A stretch of 52,078 bases of DNA from assembly GCA_947089855.1 (NCBI GenBank), contig CAMUML010000029.1, positions 1 to 52,078 of the forward strand, written 5' to 3'. The DNA is from an uncultured Eubacterium sp. GTDB taxonomy: Bacteria; Bacillota; Clostridia; Lachnospirales; Lachnospiraceae. Position numbers and translations under genes: made by a program. Each line of letters begins with the position of its first letter. Position 1 is the first letter of the stretch. Below, in pieces: positions 25,012 through 34,329 of the stretch. The notes under the pieces were generated by a model. That model made no database searches. It was not told the origin of the DNA and worked only from the letters and a program-made list of their open reading frames with translations.

Positions 25012-26545
25012 ACCTTTTGCCCCCTTCTTCTTTTTGATAGGCTTTTGCATCCTTAATAAAGCTGGCAATGATCAGGATAATGACCATCCCAATTGGAAAC
25101 GCTGCGATAATCGAAACAGTCTGCATATTCGCCATGCTGCCTTCGCTGAAGATCAGGGCTATTGGCAGCACAATCAGCAAAGCTGCCCAAAACAGCTTGA
25201 CCCCTTTCCCCGCTTCTTCGCCTTCTTCAAATTTCTTATAGCTGTACTGGGACGCTACTAAAGTAATACTGTCAAAACTGGTCGCATAAAAAGCAACCAT
25301 TGCTACGATCAGAAGCACCAGTACGATCCCATCGGCTGGCAGTGTATGGATAATGGCTATGACGGACTGGTAAAGGTCGCCGCTTTCCTCATAAAAACCG
25401 GCTACGTCAAAAATCCCCTGCATCTGCAGCCCCAGCCCATAGTTCCCCAAAATAATAAAAGAAACCAGCGTACTGCTTACGCCAAAGGCATATGCCCCAA
25501 GGACCACCTGGCGGACGGTCCGTCCCCTGCTGATACTTCCCATAAAAAATGGGCTGGCTACACACCATACCATCCAATAGGCCCAATAAAAAACCGTCCA
25601 GTTCTGCGGGAATGAACTTGTCCTTAGCGGGTCGGTCCAAGTGCTTAATCCTATAAAATTTTGTACCATATTTCCTACCGCACTAAACCCTGTTTCTATG
25701 ATATAGCGTGCCTGTCCGCCAAAGAACAGGACATACAACAAAAGGGATGCAAACAATACCATGCAGGCATCTGCAAGCCAGGATACGCCTTTGGCCCCTT
25801 TTACGACGGCAACCGTGTAAACCAGGCAAGTGGATAACAACACCGCAATCGTTACAAACTTTGAATCCGGCACCCCAAACAAGCTGGTTGCTGCGGCCGA
25901 CAGCAACGGGGTAGCGACGGAAAAGGTGGTAGCGGTACCGGCGATCAACGCAACCACCGCCAGAACATCGATCATCTTTCCCAGTACCCCGTCTGTCTGG
26001 CGGCCCAGCAGCGGGCGGCAGGCTTCGGAGTACTTTTGTTTTTTCACACCCCGGACATGAAGCATAAAACCAAAACAAGCAGCCAGCACCGCATAAAAAC
26101 TCCATGGGATCGGCCCCCAATGGAACAGCGGGTATGTACTGGCCCAGTCTTGTATAGATCCAAGCCCAGCGATCCTTGGTTCGTTTGCATAATAAATCCA
26201 TTCACAAAAGCTGTAAAATAATATGTCTGCCGCCAGGCCGCAGGTAAACACCATTGCGCCCCATGCCCAAAAAGAATACTGCGGCTTTTCATCCGGCTTC
26301 CCCAGCTTTATCATCCCAATATCGGAAAAAGAAATCCAAATAGACACCAGCAGCACGCCCAGCCCGGCCGCAAGGTAATATACCCCAAATTCATCTCCCA
26401 GAAAGGCCCGGATACCGGACAGGATGCTGGTAGACGTTTCGGGATATACGATAAAACAGATGCCAAGGGCTATAATTGCCAGAAACGGAACCACGGTCGT
26501 TGCCGGGTCAAGGCGCCTTAGCATCCTGCCCCACCCTTTTTTCAT
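24998..26545 (-). CDS. BCCT-family transporter (choline/betaine)
   Basis: A 515-aa protein with about 12 membrane segments. Betaine/carnitine/choline transporter hallmarks include the WTFYWAYWMVWCVASPFFMG stretch near residues 310-330 and GPIPWSFYAV. Following choline kinase and cytidylyltransferase genes, it likely imports choline for phosphocholine decoration (the role of LicB). Substrate is inferred from context. Overlaps the next gene by 14 bp. Confidence 0.82.
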   Translation of the reverse strand: MKKGWGRMLRRLDPATTVVPFLAIIALGICFIVYPETSTSILSGIRAFLGDEFGVYYLAAGLGVLLVSIWISFSDIGMIKLGKPDEKPQYSFWAWGAMVFTCGLAADILFYSFCEWIYYANEPRIAGLGSIQDWASTYPLFHWGPIPWSFYAVLAACFGFMLHVRGVKKQKYSEACRPLLGRQTDGVLGKMIDVLAVVALIAGTATTFSVATPLLSAAATSLFGVPDSKFVTIAVLLSTCLVYTVAVVKGAKGVSWLADACMVLFASLLLYVLFFGGQARYIIETGFSAVGNMVQNFIGLSTWTDPLRTSSFPQNWTVFYWAYWMVWCVASPFFMGSISRGRTVRQVVLGAYAFGVSSTLVSFIILGNYGLGLQMQGIFDVAGFYEESGDLYQSVIAIIHTLPADGIVLVLLIVAMVAFYATSFDSITLVASQYSYKKFEEGEEAGKGVKLFWAALLIVLPIALIFSEGSMANMQTVSIIAAFPIGMVIILIIASFIKDAKAYQKEEGGKRYGKK

Positions 26546-26596
26546 TTGATTATTCCTCCATCTTTTTTCAACCAGTTAGGAACTCGCAAAATACTG

Positions 26597-27328
26597 TCAG
26601 AAATAGCCCTGGTACCTAGCGTCCAGGGATGCCAGTTCATCCAGGCTGTCGATTTCCACTACATCCCCTTTGTGCATTTCATAAATGCCCAGCTGGTATT
26701 CCTGTGGATAGCAAAACAATGCCAGGTCATCCCAATAAAGCTGCTGGTTCTTTTTTTTGATAAATTCCCACTCCAGATGGCGCTTTAGCTTTTGCCCGTC
26801 TTCCTTTGTCCAACGGCTGATGCTGTAAAGCTGCCATCCCCTTAAACCGCCGGTCCGGGAACAGGATACGACCACCCCATCCTCCACGTCCATCAGCCAT
26901 TCACTGGTCTGGCTATCCGTCCAGACAACATTGTAGCCGGAACGTTCAAAAGCAGGCGTAAGGACGGATGGGCGGTAGATGACCTGGTCGCCGTCCAGGA
27001 CCATAGCCTCCTCCAAGTGCTCCCGTACCACGTATAGGCTGCTGATATTATTGCATGTTTTGTAATAGGGGTTTTCTACCAGCACCAGGCCCGGATGGGT
27101 TTCTTCCAAATACCGGAACTGCCCTTTTAAATGCCCGACTACCACATAAATCTCCATGATGCCGTTTTTATGCAGTGCATCCACTACAGAATCAACCATA
27201 CGCACCCCGTTTACTTCCACCAGCGGCTTCGGGACTTTTTCTGTCAGCGGAAGCATCCGCGCCCCAACCCCGGCTGCCAGGATAATGGCACGCTTTACGC
27301 TATGCCGGGCCTTTTCTTCCTTTTGCAT
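26597..27328 (-). CDS. licC: LicC-like CTP:phosphocholine cytidylyltransferase
   Basis: A 243-aa nucleotidyltransferase. N-terminal ILAAGVGARMLPLTEKVPKP is the GT-A nucleotidyltransferase signature (G-x-G-x-R…K), followed by YYVVGHLKGQF-like strands, NNISSLYVV and VLDGDQVI (acidic metal-binding residue). LicC makes CDP-choline from phosphocholine. It lies between the kinase fusion and the transporter. Confidence 0.82.
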   Translation of the reverse strand: MQKEEKARHSVKRAIILAAGVGARMLPLTEKVPKPLVEVNGVRMVDSVVDALHKNGIMEIYVVVGHLKGQFRYLEETHPGLVLVENPYYKTCNNISSLYVVREHLEEAMVLDGDQVIYRPSVLTPAFERSGYNVVWTDSQTSEWLMDVEDGVVVSCSRTGGLRGWQLYSISRWTKEDGQKLKRHLEWEFIKKKNQQLYWDDLALFCYPQEYQLGIYEMHKGDVVEIDSLDELASLDARYQGYF

Positions 27329-27406
27329 TGCTTCCTCATTTCTATTTTTAGGGCCAAACCCTGATTATTTTTATTTATCCTATGTCCCCTGTTTTCCCCA
27401 TTGCCC

Positions 27407-29221
27407 TTAAGGATGCGGGGGCACTGTTTCTTCAAGCTGTTTTATCCCGGCGGCTGCATACCGGCAAAAATCTTTGGCAAAACGGTACTGGCGTTTGCTG
27501 TATTCGCCAAATTCAACGCCAAGCATCCGCTTATATTCACACCAGTTGCTCCAAAGCAGCCCGCTGGCCGCGACATAGCAATAGATTTTGACACGCACCG
27601 CATCGCCGCATGGCCCCTGAAAATAAATCTTGATCAGCTGGTCAACCTCGCGTTTGCTGGAAAAAGCATAGACCGCAAACATCGCAATGTCCAAATGGGG
27701 ATCCTGCATCCCGGCATACTCCCAATCGGCCAGCTGCAATTCCTCCGGCCCATCCCCGTTGCGGTAAAATAAAAAGTTGTCGCAGACGGCATCGATATGT
27801 GTAAGGCACCACTGTTTTTCCTGGGCGTCGATAAACGCCCGCAGCCGGAACACCTTTTCCTTTGTGTCCGCATAATCTTTATAGGCCGACTGCCCACCAT
27901 CCCACAGCCGTTCGTAAAATTCAATCTGGCCAAACAGGTCAAACGTATGCCCTACCTGCAAGTTCTTGCCGTGAAATTCCCGCAGCTTCCCCATACAAGC
28001 CTGCAGATCCTGCACCTGGCCCGTATCGCAGGTCCTGGCATGGGAAAGGAACCGGGTAATCTTATAGCCATTTTCCGGATCCATAAAAACCGGGCTGTCG
28101 CATAGCCCTTGCCCGCTGACCGCCTGGTACACCTCCGCCTCCTGCCTGCGGTTGACCAGCCGGTCCGTCCCTTCGCCCGGGATACGCATAATGTATTTCT
28201 GGCCACGGCAGGTAAACAGGAACGACCGGTTGGTCATCCCTTTTTTCAAAACCTCTATATCTGTAATGTCATTCGTACCACAGTTTAACACGCCTGCAAT
28301 CGTATCCAGTGCATCCGATTTTAACTGCCCGCTGTCACAATCCAATTCCCGGAGCTGCTCATACGTATTGACCTCCACCACATCCGTGGCATGGACCACC
28401 CGCGCCCGCACGATCATCCGGCCATCCTGGTACAACGCTTCCTCCCAAAATTTGCCGTCATAATCCGGGTCGTCCGCAAACGCCTTGATGCGGCTTCTGA
28501 CAACCGCGCTATGCTCTTTGGTCAGATAACAGATCCCAGACATCCCATTGCCGCCGGTACGCCCTGGTATCCGTATCAGCTCCTGCCTGCGGTTGGCCCG
28601 CACATCGGATGCGTCCTCCACCATATCATTTACCATATACCAGGAATACAGCTCCCGCCTGCGGAACGGATTCCTGTCACACCAAAGGTCGCAAGGCACA
28701 ATATAAGTATTGGACAGCCGGCCGGTTACCAGGTTTAGGCTGCTGATATTATTTTTTACCGCGTATTCTTCATTATACACCAGGGTAACCCCACAAGCGC
28801 TGCTTTTATCATATGCCCCGTATTTATGGGTTAGGTATGCAAACGAATCCCGCATAAACCCGACAACGACCGTAATATCCCGGATACCTACCTCATGCAG
28901 CTGGCCGATCAGGCGGTCGATCAGCTTCTCGCCGTTGACTTCCAGCAAGGCTTTTGGTACCTCCTGGTTGATCGGAACCATCCGCATGCCAAAACCAGCG
29001 GCAAGGATAATTGCATTTTCCGGGCGCTTGCTACGGAACTCTGCCCTTGCTTTTTCCGTCAGCTGCATATGCCCATCCAGGTAGCTATTTTGGATTAAAC
29101 GCTTGACCGCGCGGTTTACCACCCCCAGCGAATGCCCGGACATTTCAGAAAGGACCCTCTGGTTGATAAATGGTTCATAATAAAGACAATATAAAATATC
29201 CGCTTCCTGCTTTTCCATCAT
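27407..29221 (-). CDS. Fused wHTH - nucleotidyltransferase - choline kinase (LicC/LicA fusion)
   Basis: A 604-aa protein. Residues 1-65 are a winged-helix-like domain (INQRVLSEMSGHSLGVVNRAVKRL). About 70-300 is a nucleotidyltransferase (IILAAGFGMRMVPINQEVPK … NNISSLNLV). About 305-604 is a choline/ethanolamine kinase with the Brenner motif in WCLTHIDAVCDNFLFY and the DWEYAGMQDPHLD metal loop. It would phosphorylate choline and may activate it with CTP. A second, stand-alone cytidylyltransferase follows. The HTH may be regulatory or only structural. Confidence 0.82.
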   Translation of the reverse strand: MMEKQEADILYCLYYEPFINQRVLSEMSGHSLGVVNRAVKRLIQNSYLDGHMQLTEKARAEFRSKRPENAIILAAGFGMRMVPINQEVPKALLEVNGEKLIDRLIGQLHEVGIRDITVVVGFMRDSFAYLTHKYGAYDKSSACGVTLVYNEEYAVKNNISSLNLVTGRLSNTYIVPCDLWCDRNPFRRRELYSWYMVNDMVEDASDVRANRRQELIRIPGRTGGNGMSGICYLTKEHSAVVRSRIKAFADDPDYDGKFWEEALYQDGRMIVRARVVHATDVVEVNTYEQLRELDCDSGQLKSDALDTIAGVLNCGTNDITDIEVLKKGMTNRSFLFTCRGQKYIMRIPGEGTDRLVNRRQEAEVYQAVSGQGLCDSPVFMDPENGYKITRFLSHARTCDTGQVQDLQACMGKLREFHGKNLQVGHTFDLFGQIEFYERLWDGGQSAYKDYADTKEKVFRLRAFIDAQEKQWCLTHIDAVCDNFLFYRNGDGPEELQLADWEYAGMQDPHLDIAMFAVYAFSSKREVDQLIKIYFQGPCGDAVRVKIYCYVAASGLLWSNWCEYKRMLGVEFGEYSKRQYRFAKDFCRYAAAGIKQLEETVPPHP

Positions 29222-29261
29222 TCACAGGCCATCCCCTTTATTTCTTTTTTATGGTTTTTGA

Positions 29262-30332
29262 TTAAAAAACACCTTTCTTATTGTATTCATTATACTCGAT
29301 ATTGGCTGGAAAACAATAGCAATATTCGCTTAATGCCTGTTCGATATAAGCAATATTCCTTTTCTCTGCTGGGTATCCTGTCCATAAATGGGTATTGTTT
29401 TTTGAACGGCCTGGTTGAAAATATTTCTGTTTTTTTGTATGTGTTTTTGGATCCAGTTTAAAATGGCGTATGATTTTTTCAGAAGTTTCCTCATAGTTGT
29501 ATATAAAATCCTCAAACTGGATAAATAAGACCTCTTCTGGAAAAGGTTTTGCGCGGTAGAGCTGCCTGGTCCATTGGTACCATTTGCAAAAAACTTCAAT
29601 CCGCTGGTATGGCACCACCCTACCATGCCATATATACTTTTCCAGGATATAAAGGTCGCGTGGATCCCGTTCCACTAATATGATTTTAATATAATGAAAA
29701 TACCGTATGTACCGTCTGAAATTGGACGGCGGTACAAGCTGGTCCAAAAGAACTGCACTTTTGGCATCCGTATTGGCCAAAGATGCGACATGGTCGATAA
29801 AATCACGCGTACCGTTTAAAAATACCTCTTCCCGCACAGCTGGCAAAAAGGCCTTTTCCCCCACTGGCAGCAACGACCTGCTTTTTAAATTGGAACAATG
29901 GAAATATTGATGCAGGAATGTGCTAAAATGGCTGCTTAACCTGGATAATACGAAAAAAAGTTTCCCCCTGTCGTATACATCCTGATGCCAGGACCCTGCA
30001 TACTGTAATACGGTAATACGATCCACATATTCATATACCAGTTTCAAAAAGCCGCCGCCAAGATGCTTTGCATATCTTTTAATAAACCAGACATGGTCCA
30101 AATCTTCCATCATCCGGATAAACCGTTTTATGCTGTTGCTGCTGTTATGCCGGTTCGGGTTTTCAATCAAATGGTATTCCAAGTCAGAAATCCCGTCCGG
30201 GTCATGGATAAAACGCACTTCATAGTCACTTTTACATGCAACGGAATCAAATTCCCGGATAAAATCGGTAACTGCACTGGAGCCGGTTCCGTAACATCCA
30301 GTTGTTGTTAATATTTTATTCTGATAGCCCAT
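29262..30332 (-). CDS. Sulfotransferase-like P-loop protein
   Basis: About 356 aa. The N-terminal strand-loop TTGCYGTGSSAVTDFI resembles the PAPS-binding loop of sulfotransferases (GTGSS). Late motifs FIQFEDFIYNYEETSEKI and YFQPGRSKNNTH resemble the family's 3'-phosphate loop region. I used the ATG at 30332, eight bases after AAAAGG. An ATG at 30338 overlaps the previous stop. It sits right before the choline genes, where a LicD transferase might be expected, but it does not resemble LicD. A C-terminal fragment recurs at 20570. Confidence 0.6.
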   Translation of the reverse strand: MGYQNKILTTTGCYGTGSSAVTDFIREFDSVACKSDYEVRFIHDPDGISDLEYHLIENPNRHNSSNSIKRFIRMMEDLDHVWFIKRYAKHLGGGFLKLVYEYVDRITVLQYAGSWHQDVYDRGKLFFVLSRLSSHFSTFLHQYFHCSNLKSRSLLPVGEKAFLPAVREEVFLNGTRDFIDHVASLANTDAKSAVLLDQLVPPSNFRRYIRYFHYIKIILVERDPRDLYILEKYIWHGRVVPYQRIEVFCKWYQWTRQLYRAKPFPEEVLFIQFEDFIYNYEETSEKIIRHFKLDPKTHTKKQKYFQPGRSKNNTHLWTGYPAEKRNIAYIEQALSEYCYCFPANIEYNEYNKKGVF

Positions 30333-30337
30333 TTTCA

Positions 30338-31534
30338 TTACCTTTTCATTTTTATTATAATATCCCAAATGCCTAGATCAGAAAGGATTCTGTATAGATG
30401 CCTCCGCTTTAGGCATCCAAATACAGTTGCATCTGCATATTTTTTCAATATATAGTCAAACCCCTTTTTATAGTAATCTTCCCAAAAAGCATCATACCGC
30501 TTATCTTTCCTGGATGGATGTTGCAGATTTATTTGATGTTTGGCCAGGTTATACCGGCTAATTTCTATGTTTCTTGTACCTTCCTTACATGCTTCCCATA
30601 AGCTGCGCCCTTTATCAGAATTAACTAATAATACCGATGCCCCTTTGTCGTCATTAAAATCCGGATGGAATTCCGTTATCCCCCAATAATCGCCCAAAGT
30701 CAGGTCGCTTGTCCTTTGCACGCTGGCATAACGGCAGCGGTAACAGGACTCCCGCAAGATCAGGTTATGGAAAAAAAGTACCAAAAAATAGTCTTCATTT
30801 TGGCGGTACTTATCTACCCTTCCATTTTCAAATGCAATAGACATGCAGTAATCTTTCCAGCTATTGTCCTTATTGCGGAAATTAATATCTGTTATTTTCC
30901 CCTGTGCCCCCCCCCGCATTTTGATATAGCTCGCCCACAGCTTTGGGCTTGGGACACCGTGGCAGATAAGGTCAACTAGCAGCAGGTTCCCTGTGCCAAG
31001 CCCTTTCTGGTTGATATATGACTTTACCCCACTGCACTGGCACGCAGTCCCGGAGAAAAGCACCTGTTTCCCATCTGCCAAATCCTTTTCTATATCCCGG
31101 TATACGTGCAAAATGCTGCTTTGTACATATTTCGACTTCTGGATACGTCCTAACGTTTTATAATTGCTGCACCGGATGTGGGAAACTTGCCAGTTTGTAT
31201 CAAATGCTGCACCGTAAACAATGCCGCCCTGGTCAATATATGTTTTTGCAAACAAGGAAAATAAGCCGCCAGAAGCCGATGCTGCCCGCACCGGGCCTTC
31301 CTCGTTTATCGCTGCAAAAAACTGGCCTTCCGGATATTTCTGACCACTATTGGCTGCTTTGCAGACACTAGTACAGATACCGCATCCTGTGCAGATACTT
31401 GTATTAATTTTGGGGTAATAAAACCCATCCTGCATAACCATTTGAACTGCCTGGCAAGGGCAAGACGCTGCACAGGCTGCACATCCAGTACACCATTTTT
31501 TACCAATCAGTTTTTTTGTTTGTCCCTTTTCCAT
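30338..31534 (-). CDS. Coenzyme F420 hydrogenase/dehydrogenase beta-subunit-like 4Fe-4S protein, carries a G9 tract
   Basis: A 398-aa protein. Two 4Fe-4S clusters (CTGCAACAASCPC and CTGCGICTSVC), then the FrhB/FdhB N and C domains (…ASASGGLFSLFAKTYIDQGGIVYGAAFD…). Such proteins are common beside polysaccharide pyruvyl transferases in glycan clusters. Their reaction there is unproven. ATG 31534 or TTG 31543 may start it. Codons about 207-210 contain nine G (30907-30915), in frame here. Confidence 0.75.
   Translation of the reverse strand: MEKGQTKKLIGKKWCTGCAACAASCPCQAVQMVMQDGFYYPKINTSICTGCGICTSVCKAANSGQKYPEGQFFAAINEEGPVRAASASGGLFSLFAKTYIDQGGIVYGAAFDTNWQVSHIRCSNYKTLGRIQKSKYVQSSILHVYRDIEKDLADGKQVLFSGTACQCSGVKSYINQKGLGTGNLLLVDLICHGVPSPKLWASYIKMRGGAQGKITDINFRNKDNSWKDYCMSIAFENGRVDKYRQNEDYFLVLFFHNLILRESCYRCRYASVQRTSDLTLGDYWGITEFHPDFNDDKGASVLLVNSDKGRSLWEACKEGTRNIEISRYNLAKHQINLQHPSRKDKRYDAFWEDYYKKGFDYILKKYADATVFGCLKRRHLYRILSDLGIWDIIIKMKR
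30907..30915 (-). repeat. Poly-G(9) tract in F420-dehydrogenase-like gene (frame open)
   Basis: Nine C on the plus strand, read R-G-G-A. Confidence 0.9.
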
Positions 31535-31545
31535 CGTCCTCAACC

Positions 31546-32652
31546 CTATTCTTCCTTAAGTTCCAGGCAATCCCTTAAAAAGCCCCATGCCGCCTCCTTT
31601 TGCTTATGCAATTTTCGGCTGGCCTGTTGGAACTGGCTATTCCTAATATCCATTTTACCCCCCCCCAGCTCCCAGCAGCTTCCTACCAGCCGGCTCTCCA
31701 GGCCAACTTTCTTTAGAAAACTTTGTGCCCTTTCTGGGCTTTTTTTATGCACAACACTTACAAACTGCTTTCTAAAATTTACTGCAAAAGCGGTACCGTG
31801 AAACGAATTTGTAACGATATAAGATGCATTTAAAAATAACCCGATAAACTCCCCCGGGCCTGCGTCATTATGGTTTTTCCTGCCCTGATATGGAAATGGG
31901 ACATCCCCGGCACTGTGGATTTCCAACCCCTTGGCCTTTGCAATTTGGCGTGCAACCGAAAAAACATGGCTAAAATCCGATAATGCATAAACCAGCAGAT
32001 ACTTGTGCTTTGCCTTATGCACCGGAATCTTTTGCTTCCATTCTTTTTTGGAAAGCAGCAGCGTAGGGTCACACATTTCCTCTATTTCAAACCCAAGCAG
32101 ATTTTCCATTCCCTTGGCATTTTCCCGGACTGTTATTTTATCATACTTTGTCAAGTATTGTTTCAGCTTCTGGTTATAGATTGGACTTTCAAACCGGTAT
32201 GCCCCTACGCTGGAAGCATAGGAGATCCGTTTTTTGATTTGATCCGATTGCAAAAAATAGGCTTCATCCAGCCCCTGGTTCAGCAGTGGGTTCCATATTT
32301 GGTCGCTCCCGCTGATGGCGACGTCATAACAAGCAGATTGCAGGATTTCTTCTTTCCGCATGGGTACAGACAACTGATAATAACGTCTAAAAAACCGTTC
32401 AAACCGTTTCCGCTTTTTTTTGCGTGGTACATAAGCCAAAATATCCTGAACCGCATTGTATACACCATGCACCGATGCAGAAAAACGGATTTGGTCTAAC
32501 CCTTTCGTTAAAAACGGATTATCATAATGGATGATTTCCACTGTACTGCCCGTCCCCTTTTTAATTTCCTTTACTACTTCCTGCAATGCAAATGCCTGCA
32601 AAACAGCCCCATAGTTACTTGCATTGTGGAATGTTATAATCCCTATTTTCAT
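31546..32652 (-). CDS. Polysaccharide pyruvyl transferase, carries a G9 tract
   Basis: A 368-aa PF04230-type protein. It opens IGIITFHNASNYGAVLQAFAL and has the conserved GSDQIWNPLL and HGTAFAVNFRKQF segments. It adds a pyruvate ketal from PEP to a sugar of the glycan. ATG 32652 overlaps the previous stop as ATGA and has AAAGGGTGG upstream. Longer frames to 32733 are unlikely. Nine G at 31658-31666 lie near codon 329, in frame. A slip would change only the last about 40 residues. Confidence 0.85.
   Translation of the reverse strand: MKIGIITFHNASNYGAVLQAFALQEVVKEIKKGTGSTVEIIHYDNPFLTKGLDQIRFSASVHGVYNAVQDILAYVPRKKKRKRFERFFRRYYQLSVPMRKEEILQSACYDVAISGSDQIWNPLLNQGLDEAYFLQSDQIKKRISYASSVGAYRFESPIYNQKLKQYLTKYDKITVRENAKGMENLLGFEIEEMCDPTLLLSKKEWKQKIPVHKAKHKYLLVYALSDFSHVFSVARQIAKAKGLEIHSAGDVPFPYQGRKNHNDAGPGEFIGLFLNASYIVTNSFHGTAFAVNFRKQFVSVVHKKSPERAQSFLKKVGLESRLVGSCWELGGGKMDIRNSQFQQASRKLHKQKEAAWGFLRDCLELKEE
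31658..31666 (-). repeat. Poly-G(9) tract in pyruvyl transferase (frame open)
   Basis: Nine C on the plus strand, read L-G-G-G-K. Confidence 0.9.
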
Positions 32653-33713
32653 TTGCCACCCTTTGTTATTCTGTAGTATATCCGTGCCATCCGCCTCCAA
32701 GTTTCCGGAAAAGCTCCAAATAACAGGAAACACAGCTTTTTAGGCAAACGGTCAACGGAATATTTCCAATACTGCTTTCGGTATATTTGAAAGTAATTCT
32801 TTATTTTCCAAGATATTTTCGTCCAGTCACAGCCTTCTACCTGGTTATCCTGGCCCCTTCCTATCAAACAATAGATCCGTAGGATACTGTTTATATAGAT
32901 TCCCAGTTCATACACATACATGTTTTCCATATGGTTTCGCGAATAAAATTTCAAAAGTATCCGGCCCGCATCTACCTGTTCATAATAAAAACGGGAAAGC
33001 TTTCCGCTTCTGGATATGCTTGTAGGGACTTCCCGATGGATATAAAACGGGGATTTTACGATCACAATCCTTTTTGCCTGCCAATACAGCAATGGCGTCA
33101 TCAATACATCTTCAAAAAAAATCGTAGGGCATATGTCACGGAATTTCGTAACATTGGCCTGTTTCAAAAAACTGGTACGGTACAATTTCCCCCACATAGG
33201 TGTAATAACCGTTTGCTGTGCATCGGTGCAAATAAGGCTGCATATGTCTGGCCCATTGCGTTCCATAGAATCATACCCTTTTTTCGGGCAGTATGTACAG
33301 ACGGTTTTTTCCGGCGTTTTTGTATCTATCCTGCCGCCTGCAATAATGTCTATCTTTTCATTGGCTGCAAAAAATAGCAGGCTTTCTACTGCATCACACA
33401 GCACAATATCATCATCGTCAACAAACATCATCCATTGCCCCTGTGCTTGTTCCATCCCGCTTAACCGTGCCGCGGATAAGCCTTCATTTTTTTTGTGGAT
33501 GACCTGGATCCGCTTATCTACCTTCTTTATTTCATCACAGTCATGGCTTGTCCCATCCGTTGAGCCATCATCCACTAATATCACTTCGATATTCTGATAC
33601 GTCTGGTTTAAAACAGAACGGACACAAGGTTCTAAATACTCCCTCTCATTAAATACAGGAATAATAATAGAAACCAGGCATCCATCCGTATGGCACCCTT
33701 TTTTTTCATCCAT
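32649..33713 (-). CDS. GT2 family glycosyltransferase
   Basis: About 354 aa. GT-A fold start VSIIIPVFNEREYLEPCVRS, then VILVDDGSTDGT, and the metal-binding FVDDDDIVL. Inverting GT2 typical of capsule operons. ATG 33713 is the likely start. Frames to 33761 would overlap the acetyltransferase stop. Confidence 0.85.
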   Translation of the reverse strand: MDEKKGCHTDGCLVSIIIPVFNEREYLEPCVRSVLNQTYQNIEVILVDDGSTDGTSHDCDEIKKVDKRIQVIHKKNEGLSAARLSGMEQAQGQWMMFVDDDDIVLCDAVESLLFFAANEKIDIIAGGRIDTKTPEKTVCTYCPKKGYDSMERNGPDICSLICTDAQQTVITPMWGKLYRTSFLKQANVTKFRDICPTIFFEDVLMTPLLYWQAKRIVIVKSPFYIHREVPTSISRSGKLSRFYYEQVDAGRILLKFYSRNHMENMYVYELGIYINSILRIYCLIGRGQDNQVEGCDWTKISWKIKNYFQIYRKQYWKYSVDRLPKKLCFLLFGAFPETWRRMARIYYRITKGGK

Positions 33714-34326
33714 AATTTTTCCGTTTTGGCATGCTGGCCCATTGCCCTTGGACTGGATCATATTGTTTTACAATTTTAGCTGGAACTCCGGCAAGGACAC
33801 AACCATCTGGATAAGCACCGCCCCTTACTACAGCATTTGCCCCTACTACACAGTTTTTCCCGATCGTTGTTCCAGGCAGGATAACCGCATTTAAACCAAT
33901 CCATGTCCCGCTGCCAATCTTAATTGGTGCACACCCCCCCCCTTGATTATAAATAGGTATTCCTATATTTTCATAGTGATGGCTGTTTGTAATAAAACTT
34001 ACTTTATCAGCAGCCAACACGCCGTTTCCTATGGTGATATTGTCAAAAACATTAAAAATTGCCCCTTCACCAAATGTACACTGCTTACCAATCCGCAAGT
34101 TTCCGCCCTGCACCACTATTTTGGTATTTCTGCACAATAATGAATTTCCGGCTATCTGTATGCTGCCATCCTGCCGGAAATAGCAAGAACAGCCTTTTTC
34201 TATACGCACTGCTTTGTCAAACCGTACCCTGCCGCATTTTCTAAGATGGATATAGGCCAAAAATTTGTACTTTTGCTTCCTTAATCCCATCAGCACTTTT
34301 ATCCATGCAATATATAACGCCTTCAT
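33706..34326 (-). CDS. Left-handed beta-helix acetyltransferase, carries a G9 tract
   Basis: A 206-aa hexapeptide-repeat protein (…IQIAGNSLLCRNTKIVVQ…, …IGSGTWIGLNAVILPGTTIGK, …GAYPDGCVLAGVPAKIVK…) of the sugar O-acetyltransferase family, with a histidine pair near the active site (TNSHHYE). Nine G at 33934-33942 (codons about 129-131, Q-G-G-G-C) are in frame. Follows wzx and precedes the GT2 gene. Confidence 0.82.
   Translation of the reverse strand: MKALYIAWIKVLMGLRKQKYKFLAYIHLRKCGRVRFDKAVRIEKGCSCYFRQDGSIQIAGNSLLCRNTKIVVQGGNLRIGKQCTFGEGAIFNVFDNITIGNGVLAADKVSFITNSHHYENIGIPIYNQGGGCAPIKIGSGTWIGLNAVILPGTTIGKNCVVGANAVVRGGAYPDGCVLAGVPAKIVKQYDPVQGQWASMPKRKNYG
33934..33942 (-). repeat. Poly-G(9) tract in acetyltransferase (frame open)
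   Basis: Nine C on the plus strand. A slip would delete the catalytic C-terminal coils. Confidence 0.9.
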
Positions 34327-34329
34327 ATC

